The translations under genes were made by a program, and so were the position numbers. The notes beneath the pieces were generated by a model that made no database searches, had not been told where the DNA came from, and worked only from the letters and a program-made list of their open reading frames with translations. A DNA stretch of 64,000 nucleotides. It comes from Erigeron canadensis. Taxonomy: Eukaryota; Streptophyta; Magnoliopsida; Asterales; Asteraceae. Below are positions 19,615 through 33,940 of this stretch, one piece after another. How positions within the stretch are numbered: position 1 is the first letter of the stretch; every line of letters begins with the position of its first letter. The stretch lies in assembly GCF_010389155.1 (NCBI RefSeq), contig NC_057769.1, forward strand, positions 13,020,735 to 13,084,734. Direction: 5' to 3'.

Positions 19615-22600
19615 CTCCCCATTGGCTATCCACTGGTTCAAAGAATATGTCTCGTTAAAACCTTACTAGGAAAAACCCAATGGGATAAAAACCTAGCGAA
19701 GGAAAAAGAGTACATAGTTCTTTCGATACGCTTGGGGATGCTGCCTCATTAAAAACCTGGCCAAGGAAAAAAGAGTGCAGCGCGTATCTTCTCCCCCTCA
19801 TGATCACATTACTTGAACTTTTGAGCCGTTAGTATCGCGAACAAGCTTCATTTGATATACAACTTATGTAATTGAAAATGTTCATGCTGCATTATTTTCG
19901 TGTTGATCTGTCAATTCACTTATAATATATGATAAAGCTGATAAATATATATCCGTTTGTAATCGATCATCCTGCATTATCAAAACAAACTAAACTACTT
20001 TGATAGGTTAGTATAAAGTAAATATACACCTTTCTAATCTTCATGGTAATAAAACATATGCTTACTCGTAAAAATGCATTCTAATAAGATCACTGTCTTC
20101 TCGGCATATGGCGTGTTACTCAAATATAGTATTTAAAACCGAGAACATTATCTTTATACTTGAAAAGGAAAGTGTTCATCATCAATATCAAATAACCATA
20201 TATATACAACCCATTTCTGAATATATATCTTTCACAAGAATACTTTTTGTACATATTAAAATTCATTGTGATAAACTATCCATCATTAGAATATTCAATT
20301 TTGCTCTCTCAAGATAATCCATCTCATACTTTCAAGTATATTATTCCATAGAGATTTTTTTTTGTGTTTGTAACTTATTCAAGTATTTTCTTTAATATCC
20401 TTCGGCAAATAATATAGTTTTAAGTTAAATATTCAAAGAGACTACGACATATACCTTTTATATAAAACATTTATAAAGTATTTTATTTACCTTTTACTAA
20501 ATGTTTTTCTCAAGATCTTTTCGAACATGTTTCTAGCAATTTAGGTCATTAGACAAACTTCATGCATCTTATATACTTCAAGTATTCTTGTAATTAAAAA
20601 AAATAATGCATGCTAGATGCATTATATATATACATCCTCCGAGGATTAACAATATCTTTTGATCTCAAAATCATCCATAAGATGCTATTATTTTATATTG
20701 CCAGACTTATAAGATATCAATAGTTATATCCACCACATGAGAATAAAACTCATCGTAATCAAGTTTATATCTTTTGCGAAAATCCTTGTTCCATAATAAA
20801 TTTCACAATGACCTTGCTAGCTATATCGTATATGAGTATCCACTATAGATTTATTCATAATACTTCCCACAGATGTCCATTGTCAAAAGGTCAAAAGATT
20901 TTGCCTTATGTATCATACATGTGATTTTGTCATTTATTTCCGCACTCATCAATCATGTCAAAACATTACACTTTCGGGTGGTTGGACTCGAGGTCTAACT
21001 TTTGTGTCTTTTCCTTTTGGCCAATCATATTAGAACTTTATTTTCATGCATGATTTCAAGATCCTCATATTCATTCATAGTAATTAGCGCTATATCAAGT
21101 TCAAAATCATTATCGACGTCGATTTCATTCATTCGATCGATTCCATAACTCTCTAGACATGATATTGTTTATTGAGATCTCAATGTTTAATATTCATTTT
21201 TTCAGGTACCTGAGATTTCTAGATACCTTCATGTTTTGTTTCATCAATAATCTTTAATGGGGTCTTTCATACCTCGAATTTGACCATCTTATTTTCTTGC
21301 TCCTTTTCTTTCGAGGATTTTTATTTGGAATCGACTTATGTACTATGCTTGAAACATATGTATACTCATTACTGATCAGAGCATTGACAACTGACATATA
21401 TAAATTAATCACTCTATATATAAATTAATCACTCTCCTTTTGGTCAGTCAACATTTTTGGCAATTACTAAATGTAATATATGAATTATCTCATGAACATT
21501 ATATTCATATATTTTGATGTGAGAATCTTTGATAATTCATCTTTTGCTTATTTCAACTTTAAGCTGCTTTTCATATCTTCCTAATGTTGTGAACATCTCC
21601 CCTTAATGTTGGGAAAAGGAAATCATACCAATGAGAAACATAAGCCATAAACAAATCTCCAAATGATGGCAACTCATACCCAAAACGGTCATACTAGTGT
21701 CTAGTTAATCAGACAGTTTCGAACTGAATCAAAGCATGAGCCTATGCACTTCCAAGGCACACATATTTTCCCAACATTATTTCCAACATTCTTTAAGGTC
21801 TCATCTTTGTGCATTGTGGTGGAGCAACATTAAGATATTTCGCATAACTATAAACTTTTATATGAGACATATATTTGGTTTCTGACCATAAACCAAGTTC
21901 AATGGGGAGGAAATACGATAAACTATTGACATGATGCGAATTCATTTTTTTGTATGTTAAATAACGTGGCCCCAAACTATTTTGCTCTCAAATGATCATT
22001 ATAGTATTAATCATAATTGCCAAATATGGAATATGCTCTCAATCTTATAAGATGGGCAATCAATCATGCAAACTTCACTTTGCGACTTTAATGACCCATT
22101 TAGACAATGCATCGATTTAAAATACTAAATGGTCTTTTGATGGACGATGTATAAGCCTAAATACATCTCCTTTGCATATGTTCCATTGAGGAATTTAATC
22201 CTTATTGTACTTGGAACATACATTCTTATTGAGCAATAACCACAATTTATATAAACACTTTGAAGAATCATTTGACTCTTGAATATATTTCACATCATTA
22301 TTGACACAAGATGATCTATCCGGTCATGCCAATAAATTCAACAATCATGGTCTACAAACTTTCATTTAGACCAACATTTGCTTGATACAAGCTAAATGTA
22401 TTATCACATATTAAAACATTAAATTTTATAATCAATGAAATTTCTCTCTATAACACATGTAAATTACATAAAGAAAACAATCTTCATATCATCACAACCC
22501 AATTCATAAACAACATCTTAGTCTACATATCCGATTTAATAGGTAAGAAACACATTATTATATTTATCACATTAATTAATCTTGTATCCATATAGAGTTG

Positions 22601-23545
22601 ACCGGTATATATATCCATATAACTTTTAACCCACGACCTTATCAACATAAATGGAAATTGTGGTCACCAATTGATGATTCCCTTAAAAGCATTAATAATT
22701 CCTTTTCTTTGTAAGCACAATAACATGTCATATAAATTTTATAAGCTTTTATGCAAATCATAAGCTAATAATTTAATATCAACAACATGACCAAATGTCA
22801 AATTATATATGAGAATAATTTCAGCTAATGTTAAAATACAAATAGATTTAACGAAATTAGATATCCTATCTCTTTTCAACCTTAATCAAAAGATCCGAAA
22901 ATAATGGATTTCAACACAACATAGGTGTTGGACAATATAACAGTTTATGTTCAAAAATATATCATTAATAAAATAATCAATGTTCATAGAATATAATATA
23001 TGGACATGTATATGTGTTTTCATATAAGCTATATACCAAAAATTGAGTATCTCCAATACTTAAATATTTATTTCTCATGACAAATTTATGTTAGCTTCTC
23101 CAAAGTCTCTAAATAATTTAATGTACTCGAGTAAAAATATTGAATTGGACTGTAGCCATATAAAATGATCACACAATTCAAGTTGCACTTCATCAATTAC
23201 CAACATATCTATGCATAAACAAATAAACCACAACTAGTCCATGTTGAACTATTATTTCAGTGTAACTCATTATTTTGCTCGACTGTAAGTCAGTATTTTA
23301 TGGTATTACTCATAAGAAATCATAATCTCAATTAAGACTAAGTAGCACATTCGAGACGTGCTCATTTACCAATTTACTAGATATAATGTAAAGCGATACA
23401 TATAAATGCTTACGAAGTAACAACTTTATGAACAACTTTGAAGCATTTGCTTAATCAAAAGTTTAACCATCCTAGCCGTGAAAACAACTCACGTCTCCAA
23501 TTATTTTATTGATTACTGAGATATTTAACAAATTAATCATATAAC
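19615..23545 (-). mobile_element. Decayed Ty1/copia retrotransposon, minus strand, 5'-truncated
   Basis: The internal region is a heavily mutated copia element read on the minus strand. Around 21975-21790 fragments of the integrase C-terminal region are legible, including V-A-P-P-Q-C-T-K-M. The same region occurs in the opposite orientation at about 25980-26640, so the two elements belong to one family. The stretch next to the 3' LTR carries the conserved non-coding motif with TTAAAACCTTACTAGGAAAA. No intact frame remains, and no 5' LTR is found before the neighbouring element begins at 23546. Confidence 0.7.
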
Positions 23546-23747
23546 TGTTATAAATGTATTGTATTTATTGTGACTATCCATCTTCTTAAACTTGTAACTC
23601 ATTTATGTTTGTACTCCTACAAATAGTGGTCATGTATAATGCTAAAGAGATGAATGAAAGACTTTCTTTAATCTCTATTCTCCATTCTCTTCATCTTCTT
23701 GTGTTTGTTATTATCTTCTATTGTTCGTGTTTCATAATTTTATAACA
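23546..23747 (+). repeat. 5' LTR of plus-strand copia element
   Basis: A 202-bp LTR bounded by TG...CA. Its first 61 bp recur at 29514-29574 with one difference. The near identity of these ends contrasts with the advanced decay of the coding region. Confidence 0.75.
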
Positions 23748-26700
23748 CGTTATTAGCACGAGTCTCTAACCCTAAAAGATTTTCTTTTTATTTTGGCCAA
23801 CAATCAATTAAACTTGATTCACTTTTGGCCAACAATCGATTAAACTTGATTCACTTTGGATGGTCAAGAGTTTTCATTATCCACTATCGTATATATATAT
23901 AACAATATATATCATTCAATTAGTGTAACACTTTATGGATGATTATGTTTTAAATCTTTGAATTTTTATTCATCCATCCTTGTGTTACATTGTTACTAGT
24001 CAGTTTGAGTCTGGGAAAAGGCATTGATATGGTGGTCCAATTTTTCCTACGGGTTTGTTAAATACCATATCTATCTATATCTGTCTAATATACAGTCAAA
24101 TCAAAATAATATAAAAGTTTTGTAATCTGATTGATCAGCCATCTTATATACATCGTAATATTTAAAACTATTCATAACAATATAATTTGTGTTACTTTTA
24201 TATCATTCGGTTGAACGAGATAAAGATACGGGACAACGACAACTTTGACAATTTATAAGTTGTGGTTATTTTTCGTTAGCATGGAAAAAAAGTTTCCTCG
24301 TGGTATCCCTTATTTATTGCCGATTTCACCCGACAGTTAAGGTACAATTTCTAAGCTTATGTTTATTGGAGCTTTATTTTTAATTGTAGATTTACATCAT
24401 TATATTCTTATGATAATAACATGAATACCAATAAATAACTTTTCATGAATATACTATCAACAAATAATGTAAATATATCCATGTGATGTTCATAAGTTAT
24501 TATTTGTTGTGGACTTATTGCGGCAACTAATGGTTCGTTTTCCATTACTTTTTATGACTTTTAAGATTCATATATATATGAACCAAATAAATTAACTAAT
24601 CGATGCTAGAAGTTATTGTTGTTGTTGTTGTTGTTGTTGTTGTTATGCAATGAAACGTCTAGTATGTGAACTTGGTGCATAAACTTATTGATAACGAAGT
24701 AAGTTAATTCTTACAAAACATGTTTAATTTGGGGTCACGCTAAGCATGATTTTTATCATGAATTGTATATGGGAATAATGACTTATATTCACATGTATGT
24801 TTGTATTGTCTTTATAGAATTTATACTCATCAAGTTAACAATATATATAGTCTTCAAATCTTGTTGAAGATATTTTTAATTTGTGTGGTATAACAATATT
24901 CTTGTCTTATGTTTAACATTTCTATGTCATGGTCGATTGCTTGAGTACTGATTAGATATCAACTCTAAATATATATGTCTGAGTTTTGTTACTAACAGTT
25001 TTTTTGGACAATGCAAGCATAAATGAAGTCTTAGAAATATTTATTTCAATTTCATAAAAGATAAATGCATGTGTTATATGATGTTGGCTTATTCATTTCA
25101 ATAACGTACGGTTTATTGACACTTCGTTATGTATACTATTTTGCTTCACAATGACATTTTTGTTTAATTATTATGCCTTCGTGTAAATTAAAGATATTGA
25201 TATGATATTTTAAAATTAATTCCTGATTCATCATCAAGATTATTATGGAGAATGTCAAGTTTAATTAGTATGTGGGATCAAGTCTTCAAATATAACTCGT
25301 ACTATAACTGGTACACTATAATTCTTGTGCTAATGTTACACCTAATATGATCTGTGTGAAAATTAAATTTGTATATTGAGAAAAATTAAAAGAAATGTAT
25401 GAAGTACAATATTTGATCATGTCTAAAGCTTGTGATAGCTAAATATGCGTAGTATCTATATTCTGTACCAGTTAATGATATTGAAATTGTTTATATAATT
25501 ACCTAAGATGATATTATATATTAAAAGTGAATTAAAATAGAGATAGGAGTGACCAAGAATGAAAATCGTAGAAAGTGCCTCATACATGTATTTATCATGA
25601 TTATGATAATCATTGGTGTTATACTTTGCAAAATATGATTTATTGATTTTCGTACATTGAAATATTTGATATATTTGCAAAATATGATTCATTTATTTTA
25701 TGATGACAAAACTTTTGATATATTTGAATACTTGTACGAGAGATATAGTTGCTTATTTGCAAATTTGAATCAATGATAAATTAGATAGCATGGGATATAT
25801 GTGGCTCATATCAAGTACATGTGAGTCTAAACGAAAGATTATAGACATTGATTGGTTGGTTAATTGGCATGACCGGTAAAACCATCCCGGGTCAATTATA
25901 ATGCAATTATGTAAAAAAAAAAAAAAACAAGAGGGTTCTTCAACTGATTATTTGGATTGCACTTATTTGCTCTATAACAAAGTATATACCAAGTACAATA
26001 AGGATTGAATTCCTTAATTAATGGAACACATGCAAAGGAGATGTAAGTAGGCCTATACATCGTTTAAAAGACCATTTAGTGTTTTAAATCGATGCATCGT
26101 CTAAATGGGTTGCTAAAGTCGCAACATGATGTTTGCGTAATTAATTGATCATCTTGTGAGATTGAGAGCATGTTCCATATTGTATTGGCAATAATGTTTA
26201 ATTTGGTAATGATTATTTAGAGCAAAATGAATATGATTTGGGGTCATGTCATTTAACATGCAATAATATGAACTCGCATCATGCCAATTGTGTTTCCTCC
26301 CCATTGAAATTGGTTTATGGTCAGAAACCACATATGTCTCATAAGAGTTTTGAATGTTCAATATATGATTAAGTTGCTCCACCACAATGCACAAAGATGA
26401 GACTTCAAAGAATGTTGGAAATAATGTTGGGAAAATAGATGTGTAGGCTTATGCTTTGATTCAGTTCGAAACTGTCTGATTAGACTACACACTAGTATGA
26501 CTGTTTTGGGTATGAGTTGAAACATGGAAGAGGTGTATGTATTCAATAAAGCCATCATCGAAAGATTTGTTTATGGCTTCAGTTTCTCATTGAATTGTAG
26601 TTTTCCCAACATTAGGGGGAGATGTTCCCAACATTAGGGAAAATGAAATGCAGCTGTTGAAATGAGTAAATGAATTATCAAAGATCCTCACATTAATGAA

Positions 26701-29574
26701 TATAAACTTAAAGTTTATGGGATAATTCATTCACATGATTTAGTAATTGTCAGCAATGTAAACTAACCAAAAAGCTGCTAATGCTCCTGTTGGTAATGAG
26801 TCTACATACATTTGAAAGTGGTAGAAAAGTTGATTCCAAATAAAAAGCCTCGAATGAAAAGGAGCATAAAGTTAAGATGGTCAAAGTCGATGTATAAAAG
26901 ACCCCATAAGATATTGATTATGAGAAAGTAGACATGAAGTTTGAGAAACCCCGGGTACTTGGAAATAATGAGATCTCAATGAATTGTAACATGTCTAGAT
27001 AATTGTGGAATCAAAAATAAATTAAAACAACGTCAAAATTGATTGAAAATGATAGCGCTAAGAGTATGTATAATTGTGAGGATCTATAAAAAGCATGCAT
27101 GCACGTAGTGATAAGATATGGATGATTGGCCAAAGGTAAATAGACGCTAGTATTTTGGACATGAAGTCCAAGCACTTGAAGTGCATAATTTATATGATAT
27201 AAATCAGTCTATGTTCAAATATTGAATTGAAGTAATGGCACATAGATTGTTGAAAAGACCTTATAGTGATTAAAGGCAAGAAATGTCATATGGTGGAAGC
27301 AATTATTGATTATTAAAAAGCTGGCAAGATAAGATATTTGATTTGCATCTAAAGAATATATAACAGAGCTCGTTTGATATTGAGATTACATGAGGGAAAT
27401 GGAATGCACGAAGCATGTCTCGTGATTTAAAAATCTTATAACATATGCGAAAAGTCCTCGAGAATATTATTCCCCGGAAAAGTGCCATAGAAATTATTAT
27501 GATTATGAAACTCTATAAAGAAATCTGGATGTGACAATAATATAAGTTTCATGAACTTCAATGATTTGATAATCAATGGAATTCTGAGGAAATGTCCAAT
27601 GGCGATTGAATTAAGAATGCGAAATTAAAGACAAAGTGTGTCTTGATTCAACATCTAAAGGATACAGATAAAATGCATATGTAACATTGAAGCGGGTTAT
27701 ATTGAAGCATAATAAGATGCTTTAATATATTTTATGAATAAGTGACGCTTATGGCTATGAGGTCATATGATGTTGAAGGACCTCCTCAACTTCTAAATGA
27801 TCACTATATTGGTTTAAAAGTGTCATTAAAGCATTGATAGTCCATGTTGGTCATGAAATAATACATCATTTCACTAGAAGTTATTGGTAAAGCGTACCTT
27901 ATGTAGTACGTGTATGTACTCGAATGGAATATGTGATGTATGATATGTGGATCACATGTGGAGAAAATAGCAAGTTTGTTAATTTTATAATCGTATTGTT
28001 CTAGACACTTACTATGTACTCAAAGATACGTGTTGCACTCTTTTTTTCTTTGAGCAAGGCTTTGTCCCATTGGGTTTTCCTGTCAAGGTTTTTAATGAGG
28101 CAACATCCCCAAGCGTATCAAAAGAATTATGTACTCTTTTTTCTTCACTAGATTTTTGTCCCATTGAGTTTTCTCTAGTAAGGTTTTAACGAGGCATAAT
28201 GTTTTTAATCGATGGACATACAAAGGGGAGTATTATGAATAAATATTATGTGGATGTTCATATATGGTGCAATTGATGCTCCAGTAGATTTGACATAGAT
28301 ACATTTCTCTCATGGTTGATAATATTATCGGAAGAGTTGAATATCGTGATCTACAGACATTTGTATCTCCTTGCTATTATTAGAGCCCGCAAATGGCTTA
28401 AAGTTTCACATGGATATACAATGCATGGAGCATGTATCATATTTTTAATGATCTACATATATATGAATGGTTCTTATGAACAATATTGATTTTGAGATTA
28501 TTATGTCATTATATGGCCACCCAATAAATGTATATGGCACAATTGCCTGCATGTTTCGAGGCATAATTTTGCAAATTGGATATTCAAGAGGGAGATTTAT
28601 AAATAACTAATGAATGGATGTCAAAATACATATAACTGAATCTCATGAAGAGATTGATACACTACAACTTAGAGTTGTATTATCTCAAAAATCAAGCATT
28701 TATTGAATGAGACTTTTGTCCATCTATAAGCTATATTGACTAAAGGTCAAAGATATTCAATATTGATAAAGCTTACTCATTAAGCTTTTGTCGGTCTTGA
28801 GCCACAAATGAGATTTTGATGTATTTTATTAGGTACTCATAAAGTACTAATCAATACAAGGCTTCAAATCTACACGCCAGCATTGGAAGAAACAATTTGG
28901 TTCACAAACAATTTGGTACATGATATCAAAAGAGTTCAATGTCAAAGATAGTTGAATATATTTTCTTGATCCACTCAAGGACAATCACAAACAATTTGGT
29001 TTTCACAAATGGTGACCCCGCACATTGTATGGAGATTAAACAATTATCAACAACTACATCATCAAGCTATGGAGATAATCATGGTCAAAGATCAATGATG
29101 AAGATGCCCAAGAGGAATGTGTTCGCAATATTGACAATAATTATTCAATAATATCATTTGAAGATAGTGCGCTGTATATATATCAAGCTCAAAAAATAAT
29201 AGATTCAATCTCAACATATGACCAACAAGACGGTGACACAATCAATCTTCATCAAACTAGATCGAGCAATAATCAGGCAAATTATTGAGTCATTTGTATA
29301 CAAGATGGACATTTGATATTTTGAAAACGGATATTCAAATGAGGGGAAGTATTATACGCGCTGCACTCTTTTTTCCTTCACCGAGTTTTTATTCCACTGG
29401 GTTTTTCTTGGTAAGGTTTTTAATGAGGCAGCAAATACCATATTTGCGTATAATAACTTGTGAATATCCAACGAGGCAGCATCATGCATATGACATGGAT
29501 AGTCAAGGGGGAGTGCTATAAATGTATTGTATTTATTGTGACTATCCATCTTCTTAAACTTGTAACTCATTTAT
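23546..29574 (+). mobile_element. Decayed Ty1/copia retrotransposon, plus strand
   Basis: The 5' LTR (23546-23747, about 202 bp) begins TGTTATAAATG and ends TTATAACA. It is followed by CGTTATTAGCACGAG, which resembles the primer-binding segment of one copia group. The internal region is full of stops; the integrase-like part at about 25980-26640 is an inverted, diverged copy of that in the minus-strand element (V-A-P-P-Q-C-T-K-M is legible near 26372). A duplicated non-coding motif (GGTTTTTAATGAGGCA) occurs near 28090 and 29415. The 3' end has a polypurine tract AAGGGGGAG at 29505-29513, then only the first 61 bp of the 3' LTR (29514-29574, one mismatch to the 5' LTR), where another element interrupts it. 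A (GTT)n run lies at about 24616-24644. Confidence 0.75.
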
Positions 29575-32522
29575 TGTAACAACCGTGACTTTTGATCCGT
29601 TGACTATTTGTGCAACTTGGCTAACAATTTAGTTAGTAATACAATTTAAGTCTTTTGGAGTTCATTTAAGTGCAATGTGTTCATATAGATCAATTTATTG
29701 TTCAACTCGGGACTTATGTTCTAGTTGAGGTCATTAGTCATGCTAATCGAATTTACATCTTGAGATGACGTTTAGATTAATTGGCTTTGCAGTGTTAGAC
29801 GACATTTAATCTAGTTAGAAACTTGAAATGGATCCTCCATGGGTTTCACCCAACCTATGACCTACCCAACTCACCATACTCTTATCTTTCCCCATCCATT
29901 CATTTCTCTTTCACTCTTTCTCTCTAAACACACCCAAGAACACACACACACATACTCATCTCTCTCAATCTCTAAATTTCTTCTTCAATTAGTGTTGTTT
30001 GAGCAAGATTTATACAAGAATCATCATCATTATCATCATTTCTTCATCATATCAAAAAAATTTGGAATTTAAAGTGCAAGAAACCTTCCATCATAACTCA
30101 AAAACGGGTTTTTGATACTTGGGAGAAGATTTGGTAAGTGAACTCATCTCGAATTCATCATTTTATGTTAATAATCATGTTTCTAAAACTAACCCATGAG
30201 TTCTTGGTCAATTTTGGGTTCAAAAACGAATTAGGGTTCAATTAGGGTTTTGAAATGGGTCAAAATGGATTTGAGCAAGGATTTGATGTTATGGATTGAA
30301 ATTATGATGTGGGTTATGTTCAATGATGTTAAAATATGGTGATTTATGCATAAAAATGTGTTTTGGAGCTTCCTTAGTTGATCTTGGAGTCAAAAATCTG
30401 ACAATAGGAGCACGGCCGCTCAGACAGACGCTCAATGCTTGTGGCTGCAGTTTTCCCATAATACAGATGCTCACACGACCGACCGTGCGAGCGGCCGCAG
30501 TTTTTCTGTTCTTCTCCAACTTTTTCGTTCGGTTATCGATCGACTTTTAATGATCCAAAACTTTTTTATTGGTCTTATATTAACATACTAAGGTTAACAA
30601 AATTGGTTAAACACAATTCTAAACACTTTGATTTTCAAGTGGAATTTTGGTGCTAAGTCATTGAACCGTGTCTAACCAAAGCTCTTCATTTGTCATTTAA
30701 ACGTTCTCGAATGACTTATAAAACATCTTTAGGGGAAATTGTGGTATAGTATAACTAGTATTGACCATGTCTTGTATTGTGACATATATTGTTAGGTTGT
30801 GGACTTTTGACGACCATTGGGCATTCGTAGCTTTATATTAACTTGTTATTGCCGATCAAGGTGAGTTCGTAGCTCTCTACTCGTTTGAGATTCAGGCTGA
30901 AAAGTGTACAACCTTTGTGTGTTAACTTGTTGTTTGTGCAATTATGTGTTGCCTTGATTGATGACATAGTTCAACTGAGCATACGTTTGATTTCCTTGAT
31001 GATGACATGACTAGATTGTGCATAAGTTGAGTGTCTTGAGTGATGACATTGTTTGATTGATGGAATTGTTAACGTGTAAATACGTGGTTGTTATATGATT
31101 ATTGTATCGTGTTTGGTTGACTTTTAGGTTAGTTGTGTATATATGGAAGACAATAATACCTTTGAAAGGTTGGAGATGTGGTGGGAAGGCTGCGGGTGAC
31201 CCTATATATAAGCATCAAAGGCCTTTCAAAAGTAATATCGTACGAAGTATATACACATAGTGTTTGTTTCTGGGTGGACATTGATGGTCATGGTGCAATC
31301 GAGTACAATGAAGTACATTACGCGCAATTGAGTACAATCAGGTACATTACGTGTAATTGAGTGCAGTTGAGGGACATTGATAGACATGTTGGGCATTATA
31401 GAACTTGTTAGATACTTGTTGATATCATTATTACTTGTTCTTGTTTACTATGCGTATTCTAAATACCTTGCGTAGTTCATTATGTGAGTACATATGTGAG
31501 GGTCATTGATGGACATTGATTGATTATGTATTGTTTGAGTATGATTGATTTATTTATGATTAGGGTAGTTGTACATACATGGAAGACGATGATATATTTA
31601 ATGAGTTGGAGATGTGGTGGGAAGGCTGCGGGTGACCCTGTATACAAACATCTAAGATTCCTTAAATGTAAAGTCGTATGAAATGTATGTACATTGTGCA
31701 TGGTTGAGTTGATGGACATGATAACAATAAACGGGTACTTACGTACTTGATGACATTAAACGGGTACTTATGTACTTGATGACAATATCGATGACAATAG
31801 AGGGACAATGTGTGCATGTACAAATAAACGGGTACTTACGTACTTGATGACATTAAACGGGTACTTATGTACTTGATGACATTAAACGGGTACTTATGCA
31901 CTTGATGACAATATCGATGACAATAGAGGGACAATGTGTGCATGTGCAATAAACGGGTGCTATACGTACTTGATGACAATTGGATGACATGAGAACAAAT
32001 GAGGGACATTGATGGACATGTTTGACATTTTAGAACTTGATGGATATTTGTTGATGTCGACATTCTGTGTTCTTGTGCATTATGTGTGTTCTAGCTATGG
32101 TATGATTGTGCAATGGATACATGTGGGTCTAGGTTGCGCTACGAGCCAACCTATATTGAGTACTTGTGCCTTTTAAGGGCTTACTGTAAGTGTGTTCCTT
32201 GTTCACTAGCTTAGTTCATATTGTGAATGGCTTTGGCATTAGATCCTCGTCATTTGCCCCTACGAACTCACCAACCTAGTGTTGACCTTGTTTAGTACAC
32301 TTTTCAGGTAACCTTGTGAATCCAAGACGTGATGGTTGATGGATGCTTGCGCTAGAGTTTGGGCTTAGTCTTACATGGATCAAGGATTCATTTGCCCCTA
32401 TTTGCATTATGCTTTATGTACTTGTTTGTTGATGATGGATTCACCGAATCCCTTTATTTTCATATAGTTCATGTTCTACGATAATCCCATGTATACGCTA
32501 TATCTTTTCGGTAGTATTTCGA
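29575..32522 (+). mobile_element. Gypsy-type LTR (partial) inserted in the copia 3' LTR
   Basis: It begins TGTAACAACCGTGAC immediately after TTTAT of the copia LTR; this TGTAAC opening is common to plant Ty3/gypsy LTRs. The sequence is non-coding and about 2.9 kb long. It has internal duplications: a block with GGAGATGTGGTGGGAAGGCT at about 31170 and again at about 31606. The expected ACA end and 5-bp target duplication are not found, and the rest of the copia LTR does not reappear to the right, so this element is itself truncated near 32522, where retroelement leader sequence begins. The superfamily call is by resemblance only. Confidence 0.5.
31712..31985 (+). repeat. Minisatellite with higher-order structure
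   Basis: Units of about 29 bp containing AAACGGGTACTTA and TACTTGATGACA are repeated. A longer block carrying ATATCGATGACAATAGAGGG and TGTGTGCATGT separates them and is itself repeated. It lies inside the putative gypsy LTR. Confidence 0.85.
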
Positions 32523-33320
32523 GCCTAGGTCACCTAAACATGTCTCTATGGTAGGTCACCTAAACATGTCTCTATGGTTGTAATTTATGTTTAATCCGGC
32601 TCCCCCTTCATAGAAGAGGACCACATACATCAAGTTGCCTTGATTGCGTAAGCCTTAAACATATATCAATCAATTATCATATAAGCACATGGTTGCTGAC
32701 TGGAAATTTCCAGCAGCTTCACGACCTATTTAGACCTGTTTCTGGTCCGATTCAGATTTCGACGAGAACTACAAAGTTTTAGGCCTTTGTATTGAGAATC
32801 TACAGTTCAAAGCACAGCCTCTAACTCATTACGGATTAGAAGATATGAATTTTTTAGTTAACTGTCGCAAAGCAGAAAAAACACACGAAAAATTCACATA
32901 GTCACACAATTATCTCATAATTAACCCTAGCTATTAGATCATCAAGCTATGCCTTTTATATCACTATATCTTAGTAATAATCACAAGGAATTTTGCATGA
33001 ATCCCTCATGATTTTTACTATTTATTTAACAACTTTAAATAAAACAAGTACACAAGCATACAATTTATATCAAATAAACATGCCAATTCATAATATCAAA
33101 ACTTGCTTAGAGGGTTTCAATTAACCATTAAATTAGGTTGAATTTAATTTAAACAAAAACCTAATTTATTTAATTAAAAATTTGATTTTTTTATAATAAA
33201 TAAAACAATTAAAACACAATTTTTAATATTTAATTATTAATAAAATCGAACCAACCCTAAACCCCCTTCAAGTTTTGATCTTTGCAACTAATAGATCACA
33301 TAGGTGGCTCGTGATACCAC
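32523..33320 (-). repeat. Second copy of the gag-element leader (truncated)
   Basis: About 800 bp with strong similarity, in the same orientation, to 35745-36532, which is the leader between the 5' LTR and gag of the element to the right. On the minus strand it begins right after the LTR at 33321 with a primer-site-like TGGTATCACGAGCC and ends at a short tandem duplication (GGTCACCTAAACATGTCTC, twice between 32523 and 32577). A leader on the far side of an LTR implies a tandem array of elements sharing that LTR. Confidence 0.7.
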
Positions 33321-33893
33321 TGTTAGAATATATCACGAGAGGAGAGAAAAAGAGAGATTTTTGTTTAGGGTTTTCAAAACCAATTGCTTTGAATGAATGA
33401 ATAACCCTTAACCCTTGATCTCTATTTAAAGGGATTAATTAGAAGGGTTTTCTAACTTGGTGAACAAGTTAGAGTGGAATTAGGAAATTCCTATAGGAAT
33501 TTGCCCCCCCCCCCCTTTTATTTGTACAATTAGGAAACTTCTAATTTATAATTTTAGTCCTTTCTCTTTAATTAATTAAACACTGTTAAACCTTTAACAT
33601 AGTTTAAGTAATTATTTAAGTGATCGTTTAATTAATATATTACTTTAATATAATAATTAAATATATAGAGTTCACGTGTCATTTTGTGTAACCCTGTAGG
33701 GTTTTCAAAACCAATTGCTTTGAATGAATGAATAACCCTTAACCTTTGATCTCTATTTAAAGGGATTAATTAGAAGGGTTTTCTAACTTGGTGAACAAGT
33801 TAGAGTGGGATTAGGAAATTCCTATAGGAATTTCGCCCATGAATATGCTTAAGCATAATTAACATTTTATTATAACATGATCACACTCCAACA
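33321..33893 (-). repeat. Shared LTR of the gag-only element
   Basis: On the minus strand it runs from TGTTGGAGTGTGATCAT to TTCTAACA and is about 573 bp. It contains a 136-bp internal direct duplication (33367-33502 and 33698-33833, two mismatches) and a run of 12 C at 33504-33515. It serves as 3' LTR for the gag unit on its right and as 5' LTR for the truncated leader on its left. Confidence 0.7.
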
Positions 33894-33940
33894 TAATTAT
33901 CATAAAATGATCACACTCAGCAATTAACCCATGAATATGC

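Noticed and set aside
29839..30072. 77-codon open frame with Thr/His-rich translation
   Set aside because: It sits inside the putative gypsy LTR in a pyrimidine-rich stretch. No protein-like features.
31712..31985. Regular repeats as a CRISPR array
   Set aside because: The spacers are themselves repeated, the context is a plant LTR, and no cas genes are present.
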